Below the pieces are notes generated by a model. The model saw nothing but the letters and a program-made list of their open reading frames with translations. It searched no databases and was not told the DNA's origin. The position numbers were made by a program, and so were the translations under genes. Positions 35,766 through 44,223 of a stretch of DNA of 64,000 nucleotides are shown in pieces (positions within the stretch are counted from its first letter, which is position 1; the number at the start of each line of letters is the position of its first letter). Source of the DNA: Clostridia bacterium (lineage in GTDB: Bacteria; Bacillota; Clostridia; Christensenellales; Christensenellaceae); contig JAFRTU010000008.1 in NCBI GenBank assembly GCA_017439085.1, positions 1 to 64,000 on the forward strand, written 5' to 3'.

Positions 35766-37656
35766 GCTTATCCATAAGGTCCTTCAGGACAGATACGAGA
35801 TAATAAGGAAATTCGACGAGGGCGGCACCAGCGACATCTACATAGTAAGGGACCAGGAGACTGAGGAGACCCTTGCACTCAAGATGCTGAAGAAGGAGTT
35901 CGCTTCCGACGAGCAGTACGTGGAAGCCTTCCTGAACGAGATACATATCTTAAGGAAGATGAAGTTCCCGGGCATTGTGCACCTGGTGGATGACGGGGAA
36001 TATGAGGATACGTACTGGTATGTGATGGAATACATAGACGGGCCTACTCTCAAGAAACTCATGAGGAGGGGAGACCTTACCCTGGAACAGAAGGTGGAGA
36101 CGGCCCAGATCATGACGAGGACCATGGGACTTGCGCATCTTGCGGGAGTGGTCCACGGGGATATAAAGCCGGAGAACGTCGTACTGGATCAGGACATGTA
36201 TCCGGTGATACTGGACTTCGGTACCGCCGATGACAACAGGATATCCAAGTCCGTGAAGGACAAGGTCATAGGCACCGTGGAATACTTCTCCCCCGAACAG
36301 GCAAAGGGAGAAAAGCCGGACAAGTCAAGCGACATATATTCCATGGGAGTGCTTCTCTATGAACTGTTTACCGGAAATCTTCCGTTTACTGGAAAGGACA
36401 AGGTGAAGCTGGCACTGAAGCACGTGCATCAGCTGCCCTATGAGCCTTCCAAGATAGCCGATGTGCCTGAGAGCATAAGCAGGATAATCCTCAAGGCCAT
36501 GAGGAAGGACAAGAAGGACAGGTATCAGTCCTTCGGCAGGATGGAGGAGGACCTGAAGAGATGTCTTGAGGATCCTTCTGGAGAATACATCACCGACTAT
36601 CTGGATACCTATGTGCCCGAGGAACCGGCAGAAGAGGAGACAGACAACAAGAGCGGAGTCGGTTCCAACAGGAGACTTCGCCATATAATCTACGGAATAC
36701 TGGCAGTGGCATTCCTCATAATAGGCTTTATAGTTGCAAAGAACGTGCTCAATGGACTGGATACCAAAGACACAGAGAAGATAATGCCTTCGTTCGTCGG
36801 AAAGCCCTATTCCGAGGCCCTCCTTTTTGCGGAGGACAACGGCATAATCATCACATATGAGTTCGAGACGAATCAGGAGATCGATGCTGATATGGTGATA
36901 TCCCAGATACCTGAATCCGGTTCCCCGATCAAGGAAGGGGAGGAGATAAGGATAAAGGTGAGTCTCGGAAAGGGAGAGGCTGACACTATGCCTGATCTTT
37001 CGGGCATGAACATCGATGACGCCATACAGCTCCTGAATGAGATGGGGATATCCGACATAGGGCATGAATTCGTCCATGATCACTCATATCCGGAAGGTAC
37101 GGTCATAAGGAGCGAGCCTGCAGCAGGTGAACCAATCAGGGATATGGTGTATCTCTTCGTGGCTGAGCAGGGAGGAAGCGATATCTCCCAGGTGCCGAAC
37201 GTCACCGGAATGGACATCGGAAAGGCTGTTTCCGAGCTCAGGGCAGCCGGCTTCAGACATGTGTATATAAACATCATGGAGGGCGGAGATGTCAAGCAGG
37301 ATACCATGACAGTGGAATCCCAGTATCCTTCTCCTGAGATGACGGATATCAGCTTCAGCTATGTGGAGATAAACGTCAATCAGCCGAAAAAACCTCTGAA
37401 CGTCAAGTGTAGCACTCCTGAAATAACTCTGAAAGAGAATGAAAAGGGATATATCACATGGGTCCTTGAGGTCATAAAGGACGGGGAGACCTATGAGTTC
37501 ATACTTGAAAGGGCAGCATTTACCGAAGGTGACCTGGAGGAAGAAACTAGGAACTTCACCGTAAAACTGGTGGAGAGCTTCAAAGGCTCTGAGGGATCCG
37601 TAAAGGTATACAGCAACGAGACAGAGGTCTACAGAGGTATCGTAGAGATCAAATAG
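35758..37656 (+). CDS. prkC: PASTA-domain serine/threonine protein kinase
   Basis: A 632-residue Hanks-type kinase: kinase domain about 12-275, membrane helix about 303-325, then three PASTA repeats (starting MPSFVGK, MPDLSGM and VPNVTGM) and a C-terminal beta-rich domain of about 80 residues. Lysine is in LALKML (K42), DFG at 153. The catalytic loop is HGDIKPEN, not HRD, so this is a non-RD kinase, and the glycine loop is degenerate (EGGTSD). PASTA parts sense muropeptides outside the cell. ATG at 35758 has GGAGG nine bases upstream and is preferred to the overlapping GTG at 35752. Confidence 0.94.
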   Translation: MSELIHKVLQDRYEIIRKFDEGGTSDIYIVRDQETEETLALKMLKKEFASDEQYVEAFLNEIHILRKMKFPGIVHLVDDGEYEDTYWYVMEYIDGPTLKKLMRRGDLTLEQKVETAQIMTRTMGLAHLAGVVHGDIKPENVVLDQDMYPVILDFGTADDNRISKSVKDKVIGTVEYFSPEQAKGEKPDKSSDIYSMGVLLYELFTGNLPFTGKDKVKLALKHVHQLPYEPSKIADVPESISRIILKAMRKDKKDRYQSFGRMEEDLKRCLEDPSGEYITDYLDTYVPEEPAEEETDNKSGVGSNRRLRHIIYGILAVAFLIIGFIVAKNVLNGLDTKDTEKIMPSFVGKPYSEALLFAEDNGIIITYEFETNQEIDADMVISQIPESGSPIKEGEEIRIKVSLGKGEADTMPDLSGMNIDDAIQLLNEMGISDIGHEFVHDHSYPEGTVIRSEPAAGEPIRDMVYLFVAEQGGSDISQVPNVTGMDIGKAVSELRAAGFRHVYINIMEGGDVKQDTMTVESQYPSPEMTDISFSYVEINVNQPKKPLNVKCSTPEITLKENEKGYITWVLEVIKDGETYEFILERAAFTEGDLEEETRNFTVKLVESFKGSEGSVKVYSNETEVYRGIVEIK

Positions 37657-37674
37657 GGGGACGAGTTCTTTGAC

Positions 37675-37719
37675 TGGCCGGTGGTTCGGAAGATACATAC
37701 CACCGGCCATCTTTTTTTT
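37675..37719 (+). terminator. Intrinsic terminator of the priA-prkC operon
   Basis: Perfect eleven-pair stem TGGCCGGTGGT / ACCACCGGCCA (37675-37685 and 37699-37709), then a run of eight T. Confidence 0.93.
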
Positions 37720-37826
37720 GCTTCGGAAATCCGTTTTTGAAACAAAAAATTCATAAAAAATATATATTTATGGAAATGTTATCTGTTTAAAATAGTTCTC
37801 AGAAGGTAAAAAAACGGAGATGCAGT

Positions 37827-38900
37827 ATGAGCAACGATTTTAACAGCTATGATGATGACCGCAGGCAGAAAAGAGTCAGACAGTATCATGATGAAGGTAT
37901 GCCTAGACCAAGGGGAAAATCCTCAGGTATGAGGATGAGATACAGGACACTTAAGAACGGATTTATTGCTGTTTGCGTGATCCTCACGGTACTTGTAGCA
38001 TTGTCAGGGCTTTTCTATTACAAGAGCTATATGAGATATCAGGATGATATCACTGAGCATAACAGATCCCTGACGGAACTGAAGGACAAGCTTACGGAAA
38101 AGCAGAAGGAACTCGACTCCAAACAGGGTGAGCTTGATTCTCTGAAAGAGCAGTATGCAAAGACGCTGGCTGATCTGGAGGCCCTTAAAAAAGAGAAAGA
38201 ATCCCAGAACAAACAGGAGCCCGGACAAAAGGAAAAAGAATCAGAACAGCAGGAGACCGGTGAAAAGATCGCATACCTTACATTCGATGACGGAGTATCC
38301 AAGAATACCCCGGAGCTTCTTGACATGCTGGACAAATACGGGGTCAAGGCTACCTTTTTCCCGAACTGGAAAAATGGTTACAAGGATTACTATAAACTGA
38401 TCCTTGAAAAGGGACATGCTCTCGGGAACCACACGGCTACCCATGAATGGGAGTCCGTGTATTCCACACTGGAAGGCTTCAAGAAGGAAGTCAAGACACT
38501 TGAAGACAATGTATATGAGGTGACAGGTTTCAGACCGACCCTGTTCAGATTCCCAGGGGGAACGAACAATACCAAGAACTTCAAGTACAACGGAAAGAAC
38601 ACACAGTTCATACCGGCAGCAATAGACTGGCTGACTTCCCAGGGCTATTCATATTTCGACTGGAACGTGAGCAGCGGAGATGCAGAGGGTGTGAAGTATA
38701 CCCCAGATCAGATCGCTGAGCACGTGCTGTCAGGAGCAAAGGGAAAGCAGACAGCCATCATCCTCATGCACGACGCAGTTTCGAAGCACACCACCATCGA
38801 GGCACTGCCTAAAATAATAGAGGGTCTAAAGGCCCAGGGCTTTACTTTCAAGGTTCTGACGAAGGATTCCAAACAGATCCATTTCAAACCTGCACAGTAA
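37827..38900 (+). CDS. Membrane-anchored polysaccharide deacetylase (paralogue 1)
   Basis: A 357-residue protein. Cytoplasmic basic N-terminus, one membrane helix (about 45-65), a coiled-coil and Glu/Lys/Gln-rich stalk (about 75-145), and a NodB deacetylase domain outside the cell. TFDDG is at 152-156 and the metal histidines in HTATH at 202-206, with RFPGG and an ILMHD segment as further motifs. It probably removes acetyl groups from peptidoglycan or another glycan. It is paralogous to the gene at 41576, from which kbl-tdh separates it. Confidence 0.88.
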   Translation: MSNDFNSYDDDRRQKRVRQYHDEGMPRPRGKSSGMRMRYRTLKNGFIAVCVILTVLVALSGLFYYKSYMRYQDDITEHNRSLTELKDKLTEKQKELDSKQGELDSLKEQYAKTLADLEALKKEKESQNKQEPGQKEKESEQQETGEKIAYLTFDDGVSKNTPELLDMLDKYGVKATFFPNWKNGYKDYYKLILEKGHALGNHTATHEWESVYSTLEGFKKEVKTLEDNVYEVTGFRPTLFRFPGGTNNTKNFKYNGKNTQFIPAAIDWLTSQGYSYFDWNVSSGDAEGVKYTPDQIAEHVLSGAKGKQTAIILMHDAVSKHTTIEALPKIIEGLKAQGFTFKVLTKDSKQIHFKPAQ

Positions 38901-38955
38901 TCAAAAAGATGCAAAATCATGAATGATCCGTCCGGACCGATGTACCCTTTAACGG

Positions 38956-38991
38956 AAAAGAGGAAGAGAAGCAAGTCTCTTCCTCTTTTTC
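38956..38991. terminator. Bidirectional terminator between deacetylase 1 and kbl
   Basis: Perfect fourteen-pair stem AAAAGAGGAAGAGA / TCTCTTCCTCTTTT (38956-38969 and 38976-38989), usable on both strands. Confidence 0.92.
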
Positions 38992-39029
38992 AGCAGCGGA
39001 TACGATAGAACGTATCCTGCGTGACCCTC

Positions 39030-40211
39030 TCAGATCCCCATTTCCTTTTTGACCTCTCCGAAGCATCTTACCGCGAAATCGAGGTCTTCCTTTGTATGTC
39101 CGGCAGAGATCTGGGTACGGACACGTGCCTTTCCCATAGGCACGACGGGATAACTGAATCCTGTCACATACACGCCCTTTTCGAGTACTCTGTCTGCGAA
39201 TTCTTTTGCAACTTTTGCATCATATAGCATTATCGGAACTATAGGATGCTCACCCGGAAGCAGGTCGAATCCGAGCTTTGAGAGCTCTCTTCTGAAATAG
39301 TTGGCATTCTCATGGACCCTGTCTCTTAATTCGGTAGATTCTTCCAGGATGTCGATCGTCTTTATGGACGCTGCGCAGATGGCGGGAGCAAGGGCATTAC
39401 TGAAAAGATAAGGACGGGAACGCTGACGCAGGAGCTCGACGATCTCTTTTCCGGCAGCGGTATATCCGCCCGAAGCTCCTCCCATGGCCTTTCCGAAGGT
39501 CCCTGTTATTATGTCCACACGTCCCATGACATGGCAGTGTTCGGCAGTACCTCTTCCGTGCTCTCCCATGAATCCAACAGCATGGGAATCGTCCACCATG
39601 ACCAGAGCGCCGTATTCATCGGCCAGATCGCATATGCCTTTCAGGTTTGCGATATATCCGTCCATAGAGAAGACTCCGTCCGTCGCTATCAGCTTTATCC
39701 TGCAGTCCTTTGCTTCTTCCAGTTTGAGCCTGAGGTCTTCCATATCGTTATTGTGATAACGGAGGCGCTTTGCCTTGCAGAGCCTTATTCCGTCAATTAT
39801 CGAGGCATGGTTCAGCTCGTCGGAGATGACCGCATCCTCGGGCCCTAAAAGAGTCTCGAAGAGTCCGCCGTTGGCGTCGAAACAGGATGAATAGAGTATG
39901 GCGTCTTCCATGCCCACGAAGTTTGCTATGCGCCTTTCGAGCTGCTTATGTATGTCCTGGGTGCCGCATATGAACCTTACCGACGAGAGACCGAAGCCCC
40001 ACTCGTCATAGCTCTTCTTTGCGGCTTCTATGAGCCTCGGATCATCCGAGAGGCCTAGATAATTGTTGGCACACATGTTCACGACTCCTTTTGCGGCAGT
40101 GGTGTCTATGCGGCTCTTCTGAGGGGTAGTGATTATCCTCTCATCCTTATATGTACCCGATTCCCTTATACCTTCCAGCTGTTCTTCATATATCGAATAT
40201 GCAATTTTCAT
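39030..40211 (-). CDS. kbl: Glycine C-acetyltransferase (2-amino-3-ketobutyrate CoA ligase)
   Basis: A 393-residue alpha-oxoamine synthase. CANNYLGL near the start, DDSHAVGF, and the PLP-lysine segment [10 protein letters not shown] are clear. It splits 2-amino-3-oxobutyrate into glycine and acetyl-CoA, following Tdh. The start at 40211 follows AGGAGA and lies 14 bases after tdh, so tdh-kbl is an operon for threonine degradation. Confidence 0.94.
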   Translation of the reverse strand: MKIAYSIYEEQLEGIRESGTYKDERIITTPQKSRIDTTAAKGVVNMCANNYLGLSDDPRLIEAAKKSYDEWGFGLSSVRFICGTQDIHKQLERRIANFVGMEDAILYSSCFDANGGLFETLLGPEDAVISDELNHASIIDGIRLCKAKRLRYHNNDMEDLRLKLEEAKDCRIKLIATDGVFSMDGYIANLKGICDLADEYGALVMVDDSHAVGFMGEHGRGTAEHCHVMGRVDIITGTFGKAMGGASGGYTAAGKEIVELLRQRSRPYLFSNALAPAICAASIKTIDILEESTELRDRVHENANYFRRELSKLGFDLLPGEHPIVPIMLYDAKVAKEFADRVLEKGVYVTGFSYPVVPMGKARVRTQISAGHTKEDLDFAVRCFGEVKKEMGI

Positions 40212-40225
40212 ATGATGTCTCCTTT

Positions 40226-41269
40226 TTACTTTTCCCAAGAGAGTATGACCTTTCCGGACTGCCCGGAATTCATGGCCTCAAATCCCTTTTCGAAATCAGT
40301 GTACGGGAACCTGTGGGTGATGACGGGGTGCAGGTCGAAGCCTGCTTCAACCATGCTCATCATCTTGTACCAGGTCTCATACATCTTCCTGCCGTAGATG
40401 CCCTGGAGCGTGAGTCCCTTGAATATGACGTCGTTCCAGTCGATCACCGTTCCCGGGCCTGAAATGCCCAGCAGTGCGGCCTTGCCGCCGTTCCTCATAT
40501 GCTTCAGCATCTGGTTCAGGGCAGCACCGCTTCCGCTCATCTCGCATGCGACGTCGAAGCCCTCTATGATGCCGAGCTCTTTCATGGTCTCATCGAGATC
40601 CTGATACTTAAGGTTCACGGTAGCCGTAGCTCCCATCTTCCTTGCCAGATCCAGCCTGTAGTCGTTCATGTCGGTGACGACCACATGCTTGGCTCCGTTG
40701 TGGGCGCAGATACCTGCGGCCATCACGCCTATGGGTCCCGCTCCCGTAACGAGCACGTCTTCGCCTATGACGTCGAACATGGTGGCGGTGTGGAATGCGT
40801 TCCCGTATGCATCGAAGAAGGAGACCACATCCTCGTCTATCCCTTCCGGTATGACTATTATGTTCGTAGCGGGTATGCAGAGGTATTCGGCAAAAGCCCC
40901 GTCCCGGTCAACGCCTACTCCCTTGGTATGCTTGCACCACTGTCCGTTTCCGGCACGGCAGTTCCTGCAGCGGCCGCAGACTATATGGCCTTCCCCGGAA
41001 ACGATCTGGCCTATCTCATAGCCCGTGACTCCGGGTCCGATGGCCGCAATCTCACCTACGTATTCATGGCCTATCACCATCTCCGGATGAATGTGCGCCT
41101 CTGCCCACGGATCCCAGTTGTATATATGCACGTCCGTGCCGCAGATCGCCGTCTTGTGTATCTTAATGAGTATCTCTCCGATACCGACCCTGGGCACCGG
41201 CACCTTCTTGAGAGTGAGTCCGGGAGCCGCCTTGGTCTTCACGAGAGCATCCATCAAATCAGGTATCAT
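40226..41269 (-). CDS. tdh: L-threonine 3-dehydrogenase
   Basis: A 347-residue zinc alcohol-dehydrogenase-family enzyme oxidising threonine to 2-amino-3-oxobutyrate with NAD. Catalytic zinc ligands are C43 ([10 protein letters not shown]) and H68-E69 (GHEYVG), structural zinc cysteines lie in [15 protein letters not shown], and the NAD loop is [12 protein letters not shown]. The start at 41269 has GGAGG five bases upstream. The reading frame stays open 50 codons further but without a ribosome site, across a hairpin leader. Confidence 0.93.
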   Translation of the reverse strand: MIPDLMDALVKTKAAPGLTLKKVPVPRVGIGEILIKIHKTAICGTDVHIYNWDPWAEAHIHPEMVIGHEYVGEIAAIGPGVTGYEIGQIVSGEGHIVCGRCRNCRAGNGQWCKHTKGVGVDRDGAFAEYLCIPATNIIVIPEGIDEDVVSFFDAYGNAFHTATMFDVIGEDVLVTGAGPIGVMAAGICAHNGAKHVVVTDMNDYRLDLARKMGATATVNLKYQDLDETMKELGIIEGFDVACEMSGSGAALNQMLKHMRNGGKAALLGISGPGTVIDWNDVIFKGLTLQGIYGRKMYETWYKMMSMVEAGFDLHPVITHRFPYTDFEKGFEAMNSGQSGKVILSWEK

Positions 41270-41312
41270 ATTATCCCTCCAAAAAAGAAATATGGACTGA
41301 GAGACCCGTATA

Positions 41313-41356
41313 AAGAAAAACAGCCCGGGGCGGCCATTTATACCGTGCCCTGAGCT
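41313..41356 (-). promoter_or_regulatory. Terminator-like hairpin in the tdh-kbl leader
   Basis: On the minus strand an imperfect stem (CAGCTCAGGGC pairing with the GCCCCGGGCTG side, 41321-41355) is followed by TTTTTCTTT. It lies between 44 and 87 bases upstream of the tdh start, within its presumed mRNA, so it looks like an attenuator. No T-box core or riboswitch that I can name is seen. Confidence 0.5.
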
Positions 41357-41462
41357 GCAGAACCAGCATAGAAGCCTCTCTTTAAATGTACTAGAAATCG
41401 CAAAGAAACTCAAGGTCATATATTATATACATTAGATGAATAAATGGCCTGGATCCGGCAAT

Positions 41463-41475
41463 CAGGTATTACCTG
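41463..41475. repeat. Short palindrome in the tdh / deacetylase 2 intergenic region
   Basis: CAGGTA T TACCTG, perfect six-base arms. It sits in the 306-base divergent gap between tdh and the second deacetylase gene; the rest of that gap holds the tdh leader hairpin and no gene that I can support. It could be an operator. Confidence 0.35.
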
Positions 41476-41575
41476 CATGCGGACAGCAATCAAGGAAAAA
41501 TAATTCGTTGGCCTGTGGCAATTTCAGGCGGAATGGGGATACAATAGACATAGCTTATATAACAGGAGCAGTGCC

Positions 41576-42799
41576 ATGGACAACAAGGATCTTAAAGAAA
41601 ACATGATAAACGAAGAACGGCATACGGGAAAGAGATACAGGAGGATGAAGACGGTATTCATCACTGTTTCCGTCGTACTGGTCCTGATGCTCATAACATC
41701 GGGATTCCTGTACTACAAAAACTTCTCCACATATAAGGAGCAGCTTGGAAAAGACGAGCAGCTGCTGAAGGATCTGTCCGGCAAACTGACGGAGAAGCAG
41801 GAGGAGCTCGATCAAAAAAATAAGGAACTGGATATAAAGCAGGGAGAACTGGAGACTATACAGGACCAGCTCGGTTCCATACAGAAGGAGCTGGATTCCC
41901 TGAAAGAACGCATAGCGGAAGTGTCTGCTGAGAACGAGACCGTCAAAAAAGAGAACGATGATCTGAAAAAGGAACTGGAGGAGGCAAAAAAGGCTCTGAA
42001 GGCGAAACAGGAGCTGAAGGCAAAGCAGGAGCAGCAGGCAAAAAAGGATAAGCAGGAAACAAAGCCGAAACAGGAGAAACAGGAGACCCAGGAAAAGCAG
42101 GAGACCCAGGAAAAGCAGGAGACTCAGGAGAAACAGGAAGAACCAAAAAAACAGACCGGAAAGGTCGCCTATCTGACCTTTGACGACGGCGTATCCAAGA
42201 ACACTCCGAAGCTTCTTGCCGTACTGGACAAATACGGGGTCAAGGCTACTTTCTTCGCAAACTGGAAGCCTAGCCTCAAGGAATACTATAAGCAGATAGT
42301 GAAGAAAGGGCATGCTCTTGGAAATCACACGGCGACCCATCAGTGGGAGTCTGTATATTCCTCGCTCGACAGCTTCAAAAAGGAAGTCAAGACTTTTGAG
42401 AAGAACGTATATGATCTCACGGGATACAGGACGACACTCTTCAGGTTCCCCGGAGGAACGAGCAACACGAAAGGCCTCAAATACAACGGGAGGGACACCA
42501 CTCTGGTCCCAAGGGCGATAGAGTGGCTGAAATCCGAGGGCTATGCGTATTTCGACTGGAATGTGAGCAGCCGTGATGCTGACGGAAAGAAATATACAGC
42601 TTCAGAGATCGCAAACCACGTCCTGAACGGAGCGAAGGGAAAGAAGGTCGCCATCATATTGATGCACGATATGGTCTCAAAGCAAACTACCCTTGAAGCT
42701 CTTCCGAAGATCATAGAGGGCCTCAAGGCCCAGGGATTCACCTTCAAGGTCCTTTCCAACAGCTCCAGCACGGTCCATTTCAAGCCTGCAACGAAATAA
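41576..42799 (+). CDS. Membrane-anchored polysaccharide deacetylase (paralogue 2)
   Basis: A 407-residue protein with the same plan as the gene at 37827: short basic N-terminus, membrane helix (about 26-47), long coiled-coil stalk, then NodB domain with TFDDG at 201-205 and HTATH at 251-255. The stalk is longer and ends in a repeat of ETQEKQ (residues 170-187). The catalytic domain and C-terminal FKP ending are closely similar to paralogue 1. A likely extracellular glycan deacetylase. AGGAG lies eight bases before ATG. Confidence 0.88.
   Translation: MDNKDLKENMINEERHTGKRYRRMKTVFITVSVVLVLMLITSGFLYYKNFSTYKEQLGKDEQLLKDLSGKLTEKQEELDQKNKELDIKQGELETIQDQLGSIQKELDSLKERIAEVSAENETVKKENDDLKKELEEAKKALKAKQELKAKQEQQAKKDKQETKPKQEKQETQEKQETQEKQETQEKQEEPKKQTGKVAYLTFDDGVSKNTPKLLAVLDKYGVKATFFANWKPSLKEYYKQIVKKGHALGNHTATHQWESVYSSLDSFKKEVKTFEKNVYDLTGYRTTLFRFPGGTSNTKGLKYNGRDTTLVPRAIEWLKSEGYAYFDWNVSSRDADGKKYTASEIANHVLNGAKGKKVAIILMHDMVSKQTTLEALPKIIEGLKAQGFTFKVLSNSSSTVHFKPATK
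42083..42136 (+). repeat. Three tandem 18-base repeats inside deacetylase 2
   Basis: Units encode ETQEKQ three times in the stalk of the protein. Low-complexity repeats like these can change in number by slippage, altering stalk length in six-residue steps without a frameshift. Confidence 0.75.
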
Positions 42800-42812
42800 A
42801 AAGGAAGAGAAG

Positions 42813-42851
42813 ATGCCGTCATTTGACAAAGTGACGGCATATCTGTATCAT
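42813..42851 (+). promoter_or_regulatory. Promoter of the SAM-clan leader, inside a 28-base palindrome
   Basis: TTGACA at 42823-42828, 17-base spacer, TATCAT at 42846-42851. The -35 box is at the centre of an inverted repeat, ATGCCGTCA / TGACGGCAT (42813-42821, 42832-42840), with further TTTG/CAAA pairing inside. The repeat may be the terminator of deacetylase 2 (though no T run follows) or an operator. Confidence 0.6.
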
Positions 42852-42857
42852 AATCTT

Positions 42858-42990
42858 TACCTATAAAGAGTGCGCGAGAGACAAGCTCGCTGACCGCACA
42901 GCAACCTGCCAGAGGGTAAGGTGCTAAAGCTTGACCGATGGGTATCCTGACAGTTAAATATTGCCCATCGGTGACGATGGGCTATTTTTT
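42858..42990 (+). promoter_or_regulatory. SAM-clan riboswitch lacking P4, with transcription terminator
   Basis: The core CAGCAACC ... AAGGTGCTAAA matches S-box (SAM-I) leaders. P1 is TACCTAT / ATGGGTA (42858-42864, 42938-42944). P2 is GTGCG / CGCAC plus CGAG / CTCG. P3 is TGCC / GGTA. The P2 loop CAAG (42882-42885) can pair with CTTG (42930-42933), as in the SAM-I pseudoknot, and there is no P4 hairpin. Terminator: GCCCATCG / CGATGGGC (42963-42982) and six T. Its 5' arm also pairs with ACCGATGGG (42934-42942) as antiterminator, which would disrupt P1. This predicts shut-off when ligand binds. Confidence 0.8.
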
Positions 42991-43033
42991 GTGTCCTCTT
43001 TTGGGAATCCGTAAAAAGAGAAAGGAACAGAAG

Positions 43034-43225
43034 ATGGAGACGATCATAATCGAAGAGAAGAGGATGCCGAGCTTCCTGGATCCAAGCATCGAGAAGACAC
43101 TTAAACTGTGTCAGAGGGGCTGCAATTTCTACGTAATGAACGAGGATGGCTACATGCACCACATACCGAACGTACATGACGTGGAGAAGGCAAGATGGGC
43201 TTTCACGATATATAAGCCTCTCTGA
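43034..43225 (+). CDS. Orphan 63-residue protein under the SAM-clan riboswitch
   Basis: A small protein I do not recognise. It begins METIIIEEKRMPSFLDPSIE, contains a Cys pair CQRGC near the middle, two neighbouring histidines (YMHHIPN) and a Trp near the end. No signal peptide or membrane helix. ATG at 43034 follows AAAGGAA; an in-frame extension upstream would run back through the riboswitch terminator and is not credible. It is the only gene between the riboswitch and a strong terminator, so it must be the regulated product. A link to methionine/SAM metabolism is inferred from the leader only. Confidence 0.75.
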   Translation: METIIIEEKRMPSFLDPSIEKTLKLCQRGCNFYVMNEDGYMHHIPNVHDVEKARWAFTIYKPL

Positions 43226-43231
43226 AAATGA

Positions 43232-43266
43232 AGGGGACTGTCTTCATAGGGGACAGTCCCCTTTTT
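43232..43266 (+). terminator. Intrinsic terminator of the orphan gene
   Basis: Perfect eleven-pair stem AGGGGACTGTC / GACAGTCCCCT (43232-43242 and 43252-43262), TTTTT tail. Confidence 0.92.
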
Positions 43267-43329
43267 ATGTGGAAAAATGAAGTCCGGTATTGTATACTAA
43301 ACAGAGTGTAATATGGGAAAGGTATGGGG

Positions 43330-44223
43330 ATGAAAGAGAACAGAAGGGCAGAAGGAAGGATCGTGAAGGGAGTCGGCGGTTATTACTACGTCGAGACTTC
43401 CGACGGTTCCGTCTATGAATGCAGGGCCAGAGGCCTCTTCAGGAAGCAGGGCATCAAGCCTGCTCCGGGGGACTATGTGGAATTCTCTTTACCGACCGAC
43501 ACCATCGCGGGAAACGTGGAAGTGATAAAGGAAAGGATGAACGCACTTAAGCGTCCGTATATCGCAAACGTGGACCAGCTCATGGTGGTGATCGCAAAGA
43601 AGCGTCCGGACCCGGATCTGCTCCTCGTTGACAGGCTCCTCATATACGCAAGGCTCATGGAACTCCCGGTGATACTGGTCCAGAACAAGGACGACCTCAC
43701 TGGAGAAGACATACTCTCCCAGTACAGGGATGCGGAAGTGAAGTGCATGAGCATCTCCGTAAAAACGGGCACGGGACTCTGTGAGATAAGGGAAGTATTA
43801 AGGGGAAAGACCACCTGCCTTGCGGGGCAGAGCGCAGTCGGAAAATCCTCTCTCATAAATGCAATGGACCCTTCCCTCAGCCTCGACACGGGAGATCTCG
43901 CAAAGAAGGCCGACAGGGGCACCCATACTACGAGGCACTCCGAGTTCATGAGGATCGACTCTTTAGACTGCTGGATAGTGGATACGCCCGGCTTCAGTAT
44001 ACTCGAGAACGCCGAGATGAGCATGTATGACCTTAAGGATCTCTATCCCGAGTTCACCGAAGGGGCGAAGACCTGCAGGTTCGACCGCTGCGTGCACATA
44101 AACGAGCCGGACTGCGGAGTGAAGGAGATGCTTAAGGAGGGAAGGATATCCCCCGAGAGATACGAAAGATACAAACTGATATATAACGAACTGAAAGAAA
44201 GGGAAATGAACAGATATGATTGA
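43330..44223 (+). CDS. rsgA: Ribosome small-subunit-dependent GTPase RsgA
   Basis: A 297-residue circularly permuted GTPase for late 30S maturation. N-terminal OB fold (about 1-65), G4 NKDD, then G1 GQSAVGKSS, G3 DTPGF, and a C-terminal zinc site from C-x7-ish-CVH-x-NEPDC (CRFDRCVHINEPDC). The ATG at 43330 has AAAGG seven bases upstream; the ATG six bases earlier is too close to that site. It begins the rsgA-to-sigH run. In many Firmicutes it follows prkC directly; here 5.6 kb separate them. Confidence 0.94.
   Translation: MKENRRAEGRIVKGVGGYYYVETSDGSVYECRARGLFRKQGIKPAPGDYVEFSLPTDTIAGNVEVIKERMNALKRPYIANVDQLMVVIAKKRPDPDLLLVDRLLIYARLMELPVILVQNKDDLTGEDILSQYRDAEVKCMSISVKTGTGLCEIREVLRGKTTCLAGQSAVGKSSLINAMDPSLSLDTGDLAKKADRGTHTTRHSEFMRIDSLDCWIVDTPGFSILENAEMSMYDLKDLYPEFTEGAKTCRFDRCVHINEPDCGVKEMLKEGRISPERYERYKLIYNELKEREMNRYD

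Noticed and set aside
41270..41419. 50-residue N-terminal extension of Tdh
   Set aside because: Hydrophobic and unrelated to the family; GGAGG sits directly before the ATG at 41269.
41270..41420. tdh leader as a T-box or glycine riboswitch
   Set aside because: No TGGNACCGCG core and no recognisable glycine aptamer; kept only as an unassigned attenuator-like leader.
42083..42136. CRISPR-like repeat
   Set aside because: Units are 18 bases, contiguous, without spacers, and code for ETQEKQ in frame.
42938..43033. Upstream extension of the orphan 63-residue gene
   Set aside because: It would translate through the antiterminator and terminator of the riboswitch; the ATG at 43034 has its own ribosome site.
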